DNA of 9,976 nt from Veillonellaceae bacterium UBA5809 (GTDB lineage: Bacteria > Bacillota > Negativicutes > Veillonellales > Dialisteraceae). Under the pieces are notes generated by a model. That model made no database searches. It was not told the DNA's origin and saw nothing but the letters and a program-made list of their open reading frames with translations. Made by a program: the position numbers and the translations under genes. Below are positions 1-7,001 of this stretch, one piece after another; within the stretch, counting starts at the first letter, position 1, and every line of letters begins with the position of its first letter. The DNA lies in contig DIDD01000085.1 of the NCBI GenBank assembly GCA_002417965.1, positions 1-9,976 of the forward strand, written 5' to 3'.

Positions 1-388
1 GCGTATCCAATACCGTGAGATCCAAAAAATCCGTTTTTATATGACTGCCCTGCCCTACATAACAGTCAGCTTCTCCGCATATAACCGGTTCAGGCATCAT
101 GTAGGAAAGATTCAGACGGGGATCTCTGAGAGCCGGACGGTCTTTTTCACTCATATAGACAGGCGCTTCGGGAAAAGCCTTTTTCCCTTCATTCAGACCG
201 GCCATATGATCCACATGGGCATGTGTCAGGACAATGGCGCGGATATGAACACCCCGGTCACGAATTTTACGTATCAGGGGCGCCGGAGAAAAAGAGGGAT
301 CGATCCACATGCCGTTCATTGTATTTTCATCATAAATAACATAGCTGTTGGTCATAAAGGGACCCAATACCATATAAAAAATTTTCAT
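1..388 (-). CDS. MBL-fold metallo-hydrolase (glyoxalase II-like), partial at C-terminus
   Basis: This is the last visible gene of the recJ-rel-dtd operon. It starts at ATG 388-386 and runs off the left edge, so only about 129 residues are seen. The protein opens with a short beta-rich stretch (MKIFYMVLGPFMTNSYVIYD) typical of small metallo-beta-lactamase-fold hydrolases. The zinc-binding signature THAHVDH follows at residues 55-61, with H56, H58, D60 and H61 as the expected metal ligands and G64 just after. The later metal-binding His/Asp residues lie beyond the window. In this fold such proteins hydrolyse thioesters or other esters (glyoxalase II type), but the substrate cannot be read from the fragment. 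An AGGAGG site at 405-400 overlaps the dtd stop codon, 11 nt before the ATG, so the gene is very probably co-transcribed and perhaps translationally coupled to dtd. The family call is firm; the function is general only. Confidence 0.88.
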   Translation of the reverse strand, partial: MKIFYMVLGPFMTNSYVIYDENTMNGMWIDPSFSPAPLIRKIRDRGVHIRAIVLTHAHVDHMAGLNEGKKAFPEAPVYMSEKDRPALRDPRLNLSYMMPEPVICGEADCYVGQGSHIKTDFLDLTVLDT

Positions 389-403
389 GCTTCAATAAAC
401 CTC

Positions 404-853
404 CTAAAATAGCCTGCGGCTGTCCAGAAGAATGGTGACAGGTCCTGTATTATCCAGCGATACCGTCATATCTGTCTGAAAACGTCCCGTTTCCGTTTGG
501 AGACCGGAATTTCTGCATGCCGCTGCCGCATATTCATAAAGCTTCCGTGCCCGAACGGGTTCGGCCGCTTCGGAAAATCCCGGTCTCCGTCCGTGCCTGC
601 AGTCACCGAGAAGAGTAAATTGGGAAACAATCATCACACCTCCGGAAATATCCATGACAGACCGGTTCAACTTTCCGCCTCCATCTTCGAAAATACGGAG
701 ATGAAGAATTTTATCCACCATATAATCTGCATCTTTTTCTGTATCTCCCTGCTGAACGCCCAAAAGTACAACGAGTCCCTGTCCGATGCGTCCGCAGGGT
801 TCTCCCTCCGACTGAACTTCACAGCGGGCACACCGCTGAATGACTGCTCTCAT
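404..853 (-). CDS. dtd: D-aminoacyl-tRNA deacylase
   Basis: This 149-residue cytoplasmic enzyme hydrolyses D-amino acids (and glycine mischarged on tRNA-Ala) from tRNA, which protects translation from wrong-handed amino acids. The length is normal for DTD (about 145-150). The N-terminus MRAVIQR, the motif SQFTL (residues 77-81), the GRRPGFSEAAEP segment (88-99) and the C-terminal NTGPVT motif (135-140) with the Gly-Pro pair of the substrate pocket (137-138) are all present, so it looks intact and active. The start is ATG 853-851, with AGGAGG at 870-865. That site directly abuts the rel stop codon (TAA, 873-871) and sits a rather long 11 nt from the start. It lies third in a tight leftward operon after recJ and rel. 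A dtd gene next to rel is a common arrangement in bacteria and does not by itself imply a shared reaction. Confidence 0.97.
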   Translation of the reverse strand: MRAVIQRCARCEVQSEGEPCGRIGQGLVVLLGVQQGDTEKDADYMVDKILHLRIFEDGGGKLNRSVMDISGGVMIVSQFTLLGDCRHGRRPGFSEAAEPVRARKLYEYAAAACRNSGLQTETGRFQTDMTVSLDNTGPVTILLDSRRLF

Positions 854-870
854 AGACCGATGTTCCTCCT

Positions 871-3264
871 TTATATGCGGCGCACTGAATGGATTCCTTT
901 CACGCGCCGTATCTTCGTCATAATAAATTCAAGCTGGGGCAGATCCTTAATCCGTATTTCCAGGACAATCACCGCCATGCCGCTGTCCTTGACCTGGACA
1001 TGAGCCGCCGAAACTGAAAGTTTCATCCCCGCCAGTATGGACAGAATATCGGCCATGAGCCCCGTCCTGTCATAAGCCGTGATTTCCATGGAGACCGGAA
1101 ATGCCGAAACGTCCCCCGTTTCCCATTCCACTTCAATTCTGCGGTCAGGATCAGACAGCTGCTCTGCATTGGGACAGTCTGCCCGGTGAACGGAAACACC
1201 CCTTCCCTTAGTAATATATCCGATAATGGCATCTCCAGGCACAGGGCTGCAGCATTTGGCCAGATGAACCATCAGGCCTGCCTCTCCTTTCACCAGAATT
1301 CCATTATTTTTTACTTTTTTGTCAGGCTGGCTCATTTTCAGTTTTTCCAGTGTCTGCGCTGTTTTTGATGAAACCGGTTTGGCCGTTTCCGTTTCACGGT
1401 GATACAGATCCGCCAGCTTGACCATCACCCCCTTGACGGTGATGCCTCCGTAACCAATCGCAGCCAGAAGATCTTCCCGGGAAACTACATTCATGGAGCG
1501 GGCCACTTTATCAAGACGGCTCTTGGCTGAGATTTCCTTCCAGTCATACCCCATGCGGACAGCTTCCTGGGACAGCATTTCTGAAGCCCTGGATATATTC
1601 TCTTCCCGGTTTTCTTTTTTAAACCAATTCCTGATTTTAGCACGGCTCTCTGTGGAACCCACCATGGAAATCCAGTCATAACTCGGCTTTCCTGCTTTTG
1701 AAGTGATGATGGATACAATATCTCCATTTTTCAGCTTGGTATCCAGAGGTACAATTTTATTATTGATCTTTGCCCCTACACACCGGTTCCCCACCTCTGT
1801 ATGGATACGGTAGGCAAAATCCACGGGAATGGATCCCTGGGGAAGATTGACCACATCGCCCTTGGGCGTAAACACAAATACCTCATCGGCAAAAACATCT
1901 AATTTAAGCGCATTCATCAGCTCTTTGGGATTGCTTGTATCCTGCCATTCCAAAAGCCGTCTCAGCCATGTGATTTTTGAGTCAAAATCCTTGCTTCCCC
2001 CATGATTTCCCTCTTTATACCGCCAGTGCGCGGCCACCCCGTATTCTGATATATGGTGCATCTCCCATGTACGGATCTGGATTTCCACAGGCTGGCCCCG
2101 GGTACCGATAACTGTTGTGTGAAGAGACTGGTACATATTCGGCTTCGGCACGGAAATATAATCCTTGAACCGGTTCGGCAGCGGCTTCCACAAGGTATGG
2201 GCTATACCGAGCACAGCATAACACTGGGGAATGGTATCCACAATGACGCGGACCGCGTAGAGATCATAAATCTGTGACAGATCCCTATGGTCCTTCTGCA
2301 TTTTTTTATAAATGCTGTAAAAATGCTTGGGCCGTCCGGTAATCGTTGCGGAAATGCCTGCTTCCTCAATGTGTCTGCGGAGTACTTTCATGGTTTCATT
2401 GACGATCTCTTCACGGGCCTCCCGCTTCTGCTTCATCTGCCTGACAAGGTCATAATATTCCTCCGGATGAAGATAATGAAAACAGAGATCCTCCAGTTCC
2501 CATTTAATGTTATAAATACCCAGACGGTGCGCCAGCGGAGCATAAAGCTCCAGCGTTTCACGGGCAATGCGCTCCTGTTTTTCCCGGCGGAACACACCCA
2601 GCGTTCTCATATTGTGAAGACGGTCGGCCAGCTTGATCACTACTACCCGGATATCCTTGGCCATGGCCAGAAACATTTTCCGGAAGTTTTCCAGCTGCTG
2701 GTCCTCTTTGTCCTTATAATGGAACTGTGACAGCTTGGTTACTCCGTCCACCAGAAAAGCCACTTCATCTCCAAAAAGCATGCGGATATCTTCCAGCGTA
2801 TAATCCGTATCCTCCACCACATCATGAAGAAGGGCCGCCACGATTCCCTGGAGATCCATTTCAAGCTCAGCCAGAATATATGCCACCGCCAGAGGATGGA
2901 TAATATAAGGCTCACTGGTAGCCCGCACCTGATTGGCATGGGCTTTGTCCGCCAGTTCATAAGCCTCTCTCACAATATCCAGATTTTCCTTGGGCATATA
3001 AGTGCGGATTTTATCAATCAGCCGCGTATAAGCTTCTTCTTTTTCTTTTTCATGGTCAATCTGGCCCTTTTCCCGTATGTAATCATCCTCATGGAGAAGA
3101 AACTCTGCCAGCCGGGAAGCAGAAGCATCAGTCCGGATAAGATCCTCTCCCATATCGGCCGCCTTCATGGGCAGCCTGTCTTTCTTTTTATCCGGCGGAT
3201 CCTTTTCTTCATTTTCCGCCGGCAAAACAGACGGAAGCACAGGTTTTTTCCCTTGACTTTCCAT
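871..3264 (-). CDS. rel: Bifunctional (p)ppGpp synthetase/hydrolase Rel (RelA/SpoT family)
   Basis: Rel makes the alarmone (p)ppGpp from ATP and GDP/GTP on starved ribosomes and also hydrolyses it. Domains in order: HD hydrolase (about 100-260) with H123, H147-D148, E151-D152, D213 and N218 all present; synthetase (about 300-420) with GRPKHFYSIYKK (310-321), the RFKDYI motif (365-370) typical of bifunctional enzymes, KPNMYQSLHTT (374-384) and EIQIRT (394-399); TGS (about 454-520); the conserved Cys region with C671, C672, H693 and C697; and a C-terminal ACT domain (about 722-797). Both active sites look functional. At 797 residues it is longer than most Firmicutes Rel proteins (roughly 730-740). 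The excess is a charged N-terminal extension of about 70 residues before the usual start of homology. The chosen start (ATG 3264) has an AAGGAAG site 12 nt after the recJ stop. In-frame Met33 and Met38 are alternatives that would shorten the extension. Confidence 0.97.
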   Translation of the reverse strand: MESQGKKPVLPSVLPAENEEKDPPDKKKDRLPMKAADMGEDLIRTDASASRLAEFLLHEDDYIREKGQIDHEKEKEEAYTRLIDKIRTYMPKENLDIVREAYELADKAHANQVRATSEPYIIHPLAVAYILAELEMDLQGIVAALLHDVVEDTDYTLEDIRMLFGDEVAFLVDGVTKLSQFHYKDKEDQQLENFRKMFLAMAKDIRVVVIKLADRLHNMRTLGVFRREKQERIARETLELYAPLAHRLGIYNIKWELEDLCFHYLHPEEYYDLVRQMKQKREAREEIVNETMKVLRRHIEEAGISATITGRPKHFYSIYKKMQKDHRDLSQIYDLYAVRVIVDTIPQCYAVLGIAHTLWKPLPNRFKDYISVPKPNMYQSLHTTVIGTRGQPVEIQIRTWEMHHISEYGVAAHWRYKEGNHGGSKDFDSKITWLRRLLEWQDTSNPKELMNALKLDVFADEVFVFTPKGDVVNLPQGSIPVDFAYRIHTEVGNRCVGAKINNKIVPLDTKLKNGDIVSIITSKAGKPSYDWISMVGSTESRAKIRNWFKKENREENISRASEMLSQEAVRMGYDWKEISAKSRLDKVARSMNVVSREDLLAAIGYGGITVKGVMVKLADLYHRETETAKPVSSKTAQTLEKLKMSQPDKKVKNNGILVKGEAGLMVHLAKCCSPVPGDAIIGYITKGRGVSVHRADCPNAEQLSDPDRRIEVEWETGDVSAFPVSMEITAYDRTGLMADILSILAGMKLSVSAAHVQVKDSGMAVIVLEIRIKDLPQLEFIMTKIRRVKGIHSVRRI

Positions 3265-3276
3265 AGTCTTCCTTTC

Positions 3277-5256
3277 TCAGTCCCTGTATTTCATATAGGT
3301 CAGTGATGAACTCAGTTCCTGCTTCTTTACCGCAGAAGCCGGGTGATAGTACTCACATCCGTCTCTCTCATACCGGGACAAAAATCCCAGTTCCTCAAAA
3401 ATGCGGAGTGCTGTCTGCAAAAATCCCTTTTTCCCCCCGTCAGGAGACAGTTTTTTCAGCAGCGCCTCGACAGGCAGATCTCCATGGGCCATCAGGGTGC
3501 GGGATGAACGGTAAACATCTGCCAGAACTGTCCGGTTAACGGAGAGGCTTTTTCGGGAAAACACTTTCATATCTTTAAGAACCAGCTGCACATGTTCTCC
3601 GTTCCAGGAATTGATCTGCGGTACGTAAACAGCCGATACACTCTCTCCGTCACGGCAGATCCGTTCCTCATCAGGATTCCACCACACAGCATCACGCCTG
3701 TCCCTGCCCTGGGCAAGAAAACATTTAAAATGCCGCTGCTCCCGTCCGATACGCCTTGTTCCCTGCACCGTCATGGATGTACTGAGAAATAAAGGATTGG
3801 GATTGGCACATCCGAAAGGCTCCAGCTGCATCAGTGAATGAATCAAATCCACCGTAACCTCAGAAAGAGGAATTTTCTCCTCTACATCCAGTATGGGAAT
3901 GAAATCCTTTTCCTGCAGCCGTTCCGCTCCGTAAGCATTCAGCCGTTCCCGGAGAAGGGGAATGTTTTTTTCCTCTATACTGAATCCGGCTGCCATATGG
4001 TGTCCGCCGAACTGAATCAGAATATCCGCCTGACTTTTCAGGGCTTCATACATGTCAAATGCCGGAATACTGCGGCATGATCCCTTGCCGATGCCGTCTT
4101 TAACTGAAACCATAAGCACCGGTCTGTGGCAGCGTTCCATCAGTCTTGAAGCAACAATGCCGATAACACCGGGATGCCAGTCTTTTCCGTCAACCACAAG
4201 GACCTGATTCTGCTGCGTCCGCAGCTCTTCCAGGCGTTCAGAAGCCTGTACGGCGATATCTTTCTCAATGCTCTGCCGCCGGGCATTGGTATCACAAAGC
4301 TCCTGGGCCATGGACTGGGCCTCTTCCGGAGACTGGCTCATAAACAGACGCACGCCGTTTTTCGCATGGGTGACACGGCCTGCTGCATTCAGCCGCGGCG
4401 CCAGCGTAAAAGCAACCCGGTCCGATGTAACATCCGTGCCGGCGATGCCGGCAGCCGCCATCAGCGCCGACAAGCCCAAAAGGGAAGTATTCTTCATCCG
4501 GGCAAGTCCTTCACGGACAATAATCCGGTTTTCTCCCAGAAGAGGCACTACATCCGCAATGGTCCCCAGAGCGGCCAATTCCAGATAATCTGTATAAAGC
4601 CCCTGTCCTGACGACAGATACAGACCCCGGCAAAGAGTATACGCAACCCCTACCCCGGCCAGATACTTATCCGGATAAGGACAGTCCTTCTGCTGAGGAT
4701 TCAAAACGGCCAGCGCCTCAGGAATACGGTCCGGCGGCACATGATGGTCCGTAATAATGATATCCATGCCCTCCGGCTTTGCGTCTATCAGATCTGCTGA
4801 ACTGATCCCGCAGTCTACCGTGATCAAAAGGCGGCATCCGGACTCAGCAATTTTTTCCAGAGCCGGCCCGTTCAGTCCGTATCCCTCTCCCTCACGGGCA
4901 GGAATATAAAAATCCGTCTCTGCTCCCAGCTTGCGGAGGCCCAGGAGCAAAACCGATGTGGAAGTGATGCCGTCCACATCATAATCTCCGTAAATGACAA
5001 TTTTCTCTCTGTTTTTGATGGCTTCCAGAATACGGGGAACCGCTTCATTCATCCCCTTCATCAGAAAAGGATCATGGAGATCCTCAGGTGTATCATATAA
5101 GAAATGACTGACCGCCTCTTCAGTAGAAATACCGCGTCTGATGAGAATGCGGGCGGCTGCCGGCGTGAGGGAAAAACGGGAAAAAAAAGAAGGGATTTCG
5201 TGCACCGGTTCCGTCTCGCTGTGGACAGCCCACTGATAATTTGATTGTTCACTCAT
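3277..5256 (-). CDS. recJ: Single-stranded-DNA-specific 5'-3' exonuclease RecJ
   Basis: RecJ degrades single-stranded DNA 5' to 3' in recombination (RecF pathway), mismatch repair and base excision repair, using Mn/Mg at a DHH active site. Visible motifs: YGDYDVDGITS (residues 89-99) with D91/D93, the DCG motif at 148-150, the DHH triad at 170-172, ADVVP (234-238), and the DHHA1 signature GGHHMAAG (417-424). An OB-fold-like region follows (about 450-566). The last ~95 residues, including the helix-rich GFLQTALRIFEELGF segment (611-625), resemble the C-terminal extension of Firmicutes RecJ (PF10141, from memory). At 659 residues it is longer than E. coli RecJ (577), which fits that extra domain. 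The start ATG 5256 has AGAGG 7 nt upstream. It is the first gene of the operon with rel, dtd and the MBL hydrolase, and is driven by the promoter region at 5308-5377. All key residues are present. Confidence 0.97.
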   Translation of the reverse strand: MSEQSNYQWAVHSETEPVHEIPSFFSRFSLTPAAARILIRRGISTEEAVSHFLYDTPEDLHDPFLMKGMNEAVPRILEAIKNREKIVIYGDYDVDGITSTSVLLLGLRKLGAETDFYIPAREGEGYGLNGPALEKIAESGCRLLITVDCGISSADLIDAKPEGMDIIITDHHVPPDRIPEALAVLNPQQKDCPYPDKYLAGVGVAYTLCRGLYLSSGQGLYTDYLELAALGTIADVVPLLGENRIIVREGLARMKNTSLLGLSALMAAAGIAGTDVTSDRVAFTLAPRLNAAGRVTHAKNGVRLFMSQSPEEAQSMAQELCDTNARRQSIEKDIAVQASERLEELRTQQNQVLVVDGKDWHPGVIGIVASRLMERCHRPVLMVSVKDGIGKGSCRSIPAFDMYEALKSQADILIQFGGHHMAAGFSIEEKNIPLLRERLNAYGAERLQEKDFIPILDVEEKIPLSEVTVDLIHSLMQLEPFGCANPNPLFLSTSMTVQGTRRIGREQRHFKCFLAQGRDRRDAVWWNPDEERICRDGESVSAVYVPQINSWNGEHVQLVLKDMKVFSRKSLSVNRTVLADVYRSSRTLMAHGDLPVEALLKKLSPDGGKKGFLQTALRIFEELGFLSRYERDGCEYYHPASAVKKQELSSSLTYMKYRD

Positions 5257-5307
5257 GAATTTGCCTCTATTGTATCTATATCGAATAGGAATATTTGAAT
5301 TGACTTT

Positions 5308-5336
5308 ATTTTACCACTTAATATTCTCATTTTCCA
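5308..5336 (-). promoter_or_regulatory. Candidate sigma-70-type promoter of the recJ-rel-dtd operon
   Basis: Reading the minus strand, TGGAAA (5336-5331, 4 of 6 matches to TTGACA) is followed by a 17-nt spacer and TAAAAT (5313-5308). The -10 box is preceded by TGG (5316-5314), which makes an extended -10 (TGnTAAAAT). Transcription would begin near 5301, about 45 nt before the recJ ATG. A second -10-like box, a perfect TATAAT at 5377-5372, lies farther upstream and touches the tandem repeat, but its -35 is poor. The spacer of the downstream promoter contains ATGAGAAT (5330-5323), the same core found in the tandem repeat, so a regulator could sit directly on the promoter. This is motif reading only. 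Confidence 0.5.
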
Positions 5337-5339
5337 TAG

Positions 5340-5373
5340 ATTATTATCATTCTCATATTATTATCATTCTCAT
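5340..5373 (-). repeat. Perfect 17-bp tandem repeat, candidate Fur-like operator
   Basis: The 17-mer ATTATTATCATTCTCAT (plus strand) occurs twice head to tail, at 5340-5356 and 5357-5373, without a mismatch. On the recJ coding strand each copy reads ATGAGAATGATAATAAT, which contains GAGAAT followed directly by GATAAT. That is two adjacent hexamers like those of the E. coli Fur box. The 19-nt stretch beginning at GAGAAT matches 13 of 19 positions of the classical consensus. The repeat ends 3 nt upstream of the -35 box of the recJ promoter and overlaps a perfect TATAAT at 5377-5372. A third core copy (ATTCTCAT, 5323-5330) lies inside the promoter spacer. The match supports a Fur-family metal regulator, but the inverted symmetry of a full Fur box is incomplete. 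Confidence 0.55.
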
Positions 5374-5473
5374 TATAGAAAAGTGTTCTTTTTGGAATAT
5401 AACAGTATCTATTTCAATAAATTGCGCAAATTTCCAGAAATTCACAGAACAGGAAAACCCTTTTTTCTGCATC

Positions 5474-5509
5474 AAAAAAGGACGGCCGTCCTGCCGGGCT
5501 GCCGTCCTT
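5474..5509 (-). terminator. Rho-independent terminator of the YbjN-like gene
   Basis: On the minus strand AAGGACGGC (5509-5501) pairs with GCCGTCCTT (5486-5478), a 9-bp GC-rich stem with a 14-nt loop, followed by six Ts (5479-5474). It lies about 45 nt after the stop codon of the upstream minus-strand gene (5557-5555) and about 220 nt before recJ, so it separates the two transcription units. Inside it GGACGGCCGTCC (5480-5491) is a perfect 12-bp palindrome, giving the DNA an alternative pairing. The plus-strand direction has no T-tract, so termination is expected on the minus strand only. Confidence 0.85.
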
Positions 5510-5554
5510 GCCTTACTGCTTCTGTTTTTGTGGGAGCCTGCTTTCAGCAGACTC

Positions 5555-6106
5555 TCAGGCCCAGGCCTTTTTCATCAGTTCATCGTATTTTTCCTGCAGA
5601 TGCTCCACAATGACATTCAATACGACACGCACCATTTCCGGATCAAAAAATTCCGGCGTGCTGGGAATACATGCGTCAAGAAAAATATCCCCGCTGTCCG
5701 AAGATATGTACTTAAATACTTTATAGTTCCTGTTCAGCTCATTCATATATTCATTAAAATCCGATTGGTTCCGTTCCTTAATCAGTCCGCTTCCGATCTG
5801 CACACGGATGATGGTATAAATCGTATCATCCACAATAATGCCCATAGGCAGTGTCTGTTTCTCTACCTCCACTGCAGAATGAAAAATAACCGTATGCACT
5901 TTATCCTTCAGTTCTTCCTTCTGAAAGCATTTAAGCTTCTGCTGCTGAAAATAAGACTCCAGCTGGACTGCTTTTGTATTCCTTGCTTCTTCACCAGGTG
6001 TCTCCCAATTTCTGGCTTCTTCACCGGGTGTTTCCCAATTTCCGGCTTCTTCACCGGGTGTTTCCCAATTTTCTGCTTCCCTGTTTTGTTTCGTCTTTTC
6101 TGCCAT
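5555..6106 (-). CDS. YbjN-domain-like protein with N-terminal decapeptide repeats
   Basis: This 183-residue protein has no signal peptide or membrane segment and is probably cytoplasmic. Residues 1-48 are low-complexity, acidic and polar. They contain three tandem copies of NWETPGEEA(G/R) at 13-22, 23-32 and 33-42. The remainder (about 48-183) looks like a compact alpha/beta domain. It has an FQKEELKDKVHTVIF strand-rich stretch, then NEYMNELNRNYKVFKY followed by SGDIFLDACIPS, and ends in a helix with FDPEMVRVVLNVIVEHL and a final KKAWA. This pattern resembles YbjN-family proteins, described as putative sensory or chaperone-like regulators of uncertain biochemistry. The start is ATG 6106-6104, preceded by a strong AAAGGAGGAG site. 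It is monocistronic: its own terminator lies at 5474-5509, and it is divergent from trhA. The family assignment is from memory of sequence patterns; the true function is unknown. Confidence 0.6.
   Translation of the reverse strand: MAEKTKQNREAENWETPGEEAGNWETPGEEARNWETPGEEARNTKAVQLESYFQQQKLKCFQKEELKDKVHTVIFHSAVEVEKQTLPMGIIVDDTIYTIIRVQIGSGLIKERNQSDFNEYMNELNRNYKVFKYISSDSGDIFLDACIPSTPEFFDPEMVRVVLNVIVEHLQEKYDELMKKAWA
5985..6074. repeat. 30-bp tandem repeat (three units) inside the YbjN-like gene
   Basis: Three consecutive 30-bp units lie at 5985-6014, 6015-6044 and 6045-6074, each beginning GCTTCTTCACC on the plus strand and ending near CCCAATTT. They differ at only a few bases, and a fourth unit begins with GCTTC and then diverges. 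Because 30 is divisible by three, adding or losing a unit would change the protein by ten residues without a frameshift. The units encode the NWETPGEEA(G/R) decapeptides. There are no spacers between them, so this is a coding minisatellite and not a CRISPR array. Confidence 0.93.
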
Positions 6107-6180
6107 TTGTCTCCTCCTTTGACAGATGCTCTCTCTGCAGAGCCGGCAGGCCCCTGCAGGAACTGCATGCCTGTTTCTTT

Positions 6181-6186
6181 ATTATA
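6181..6186 (-). promoter_or_regulatory. Candidate -10 box for the YbjN-like gene
   Basis: A perfect TATAAT reads on the minus strand at 6186-6181, about 75 nt before the ATG of the YbjN-like gene, in an otherwise GC-richer divergent intergenic region (6107-6340). No good -35 sits at the right distance (TGGTAT at 17 nt is weak), so the call rests on the -10 alone. The leader downstream of it contains several CTGCAG/GCATGC-type short palindromes that could fold in the RNA. Confidence 0.35.
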
Positions 6187-6240
6187 CATGAACTGTCCTT
6201 CCCATACCACTCTTACGGAAAAAATCTTCAAAAGGCTTCC

Positions 6241-6268
6241 TTGAAAGAATTTTTACCTATGATAAAAT
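6241..6268 (+). promoter_or_regulatory. Candidate sigma-70-type promoter of trhA-tadA-tRNA-Ser
   Basis: TTGAAA (6241-6246, 5 of 6 matches to TTGACA) and TAAAAT (6263-6268) are separated by 16 nt, and TGA directly before the -10 gives an extended -10 (TGnTAAAAT). Transcription would begin near 6275, leaving a leader of about 65 nt before the trhA ATG at 6341. No stronger promoter is visible before tadA or the tRNA gene, so this one may serve the whole unit down to the terminator at 7586-7627. Confidence 0.55.
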
Positions 6269-6340
6269 AGAGGAAGAATTCAACATAATCTGAAACTTCC
6301 TGTTTCGGTTTTTATCACATGCAAAGGAGGTGCGTTAATC

Positions 6341-7000
6341 ATGAAACGTACCGAAAAATGGATTACTGCTGAGGAAATAGCCAATGCTCTGACTCACGGA
6401 ATCGGCACTGTCCTGGCGATAGCTGCCGTCATTCTTATGTTCTATCACATTGCCCGGGAAAACGGAGATCTATGGCATATTCTGTCAGCCTCTGTCTATG
6501 GTGTTTCCCTGATTCTTCTGTACTTAATGAGCACACTTTACCATAGCTTTTTTAAACTTCCAAAAGTATGCGCTGTATTTAAAATACTGGATCATTCCGC
6601 CATTTATCTTCTGATTGCCGGTTCCTATACGCCTTTTCTGTGGATTGCGCTCCGCCACTCATCCGGGCTGGCGGTATCAGCCGGCATATGGGCTCTGGCT
6701 GCGGCAGGCATTGTCTGGCACTGCTGCAATATCCGCCGTTTCCATATTCTGGCGACACTCTGTTACGTGGGAATGGGATGGATGGCTGTTTTTCTGCTTC
6801 CCGATCTGCTGAACGCACTTCCCCCGTCTGCCCTTCTCTGGCTGATAGCCGGCGGGCTGAGTTATACCGTGGGAACTGTATTTTATCTTTGGAAAGGCCT
6901 TCCTTTCCAGCATACTATATGGCATCTTTTCGTGCTGGGAGGCAGTGCCGCCCATTTCTACTGCATTTACCAGTTTGTCCTGCCCATGCAGTCCGTCTGA
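6341..7000 (+). CDS. trhA: Hemolysin III / PAQR-family membrane protein (TrhA-like)
   Basis: This 219-residue integral membrane protein has about seven hydrophobic segments and belongs to the hemolysin III/PAQR (CREST) superfamily. Bacterial members affect membrane lipid homeostasis. The old hemolysin name comes from expression effects and is not proof of a toxin. Family motifs are all present: EIANALTHGIG near the N-terminus (12-22), STLYH (S64, H68), LDHSAIYLLIAGSYTPF (83-99, with D84), and HTIWHLFVLGGSAAHF (191-206, with H191 and H195). S64/H68, D84 and H191/H195 correspond to the conserved Ser-His, Asp and HxxxH residues that form the superfamily's zinc-dependent site. The start ATG 6341 is preceded by AAAGGAGGT. 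The stop codon is 1 nt from the tadA start, suggesting a shared transcript and translational coupling. Its physiological substrate is not known from sequence. Confidence 0.93.
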   Translation: MKRTEKWITAEEIANALTHGIGTVLAIAAVILMFYHIARENGDLWHILSASVYGVSLILLYLMSTLYHSFFKLPKVCAVFKILDHSAIYLLIAGSYTPFLWIALRHSSGLAVSAGIWALAAAGIVWHCCNIRRFHILATLCYVGMGWMAVFLLPDLLNALPPSALLWLIAGGLSYTVGTVFYLWKGLPFQHTIWHLFVLGGSAAHFYCIYQFVLPMQSV

Positions 7001-7001
7001 T

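Noticed and set aside
497..1003. 168-codon plus-strand reading frame over dtd and the end of rel
   Set aside because: It overlaps two certain minus-strand genes, has no ribosome site and shows shadow-frame composition.
5985..6074. Possible short CRISPR array
   Set aside because: The 30-bp units are directly adjacent with no spacers, keep the reading frame of a real gene, and no cas gene is nearby.
5255..6244. 329-codon plus-strand reading frame
   Set aside because: It runs across the AT-rich recJ leader, the terminator hairpin and the reverse complement of the YbjN-like gene. It has no ribosome site, and its composition is that of a shadow frame. The minus-strand gene has a strong ribosome site and terminator.
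6341..7000. Hemolysin/virulence factor reading of the trhA gene
   Set aside because: The hemolysin III name is historical. The PAQR-type motifs point to a membrane homeostasis protein, and nothing nearby suggests a toxin locus.
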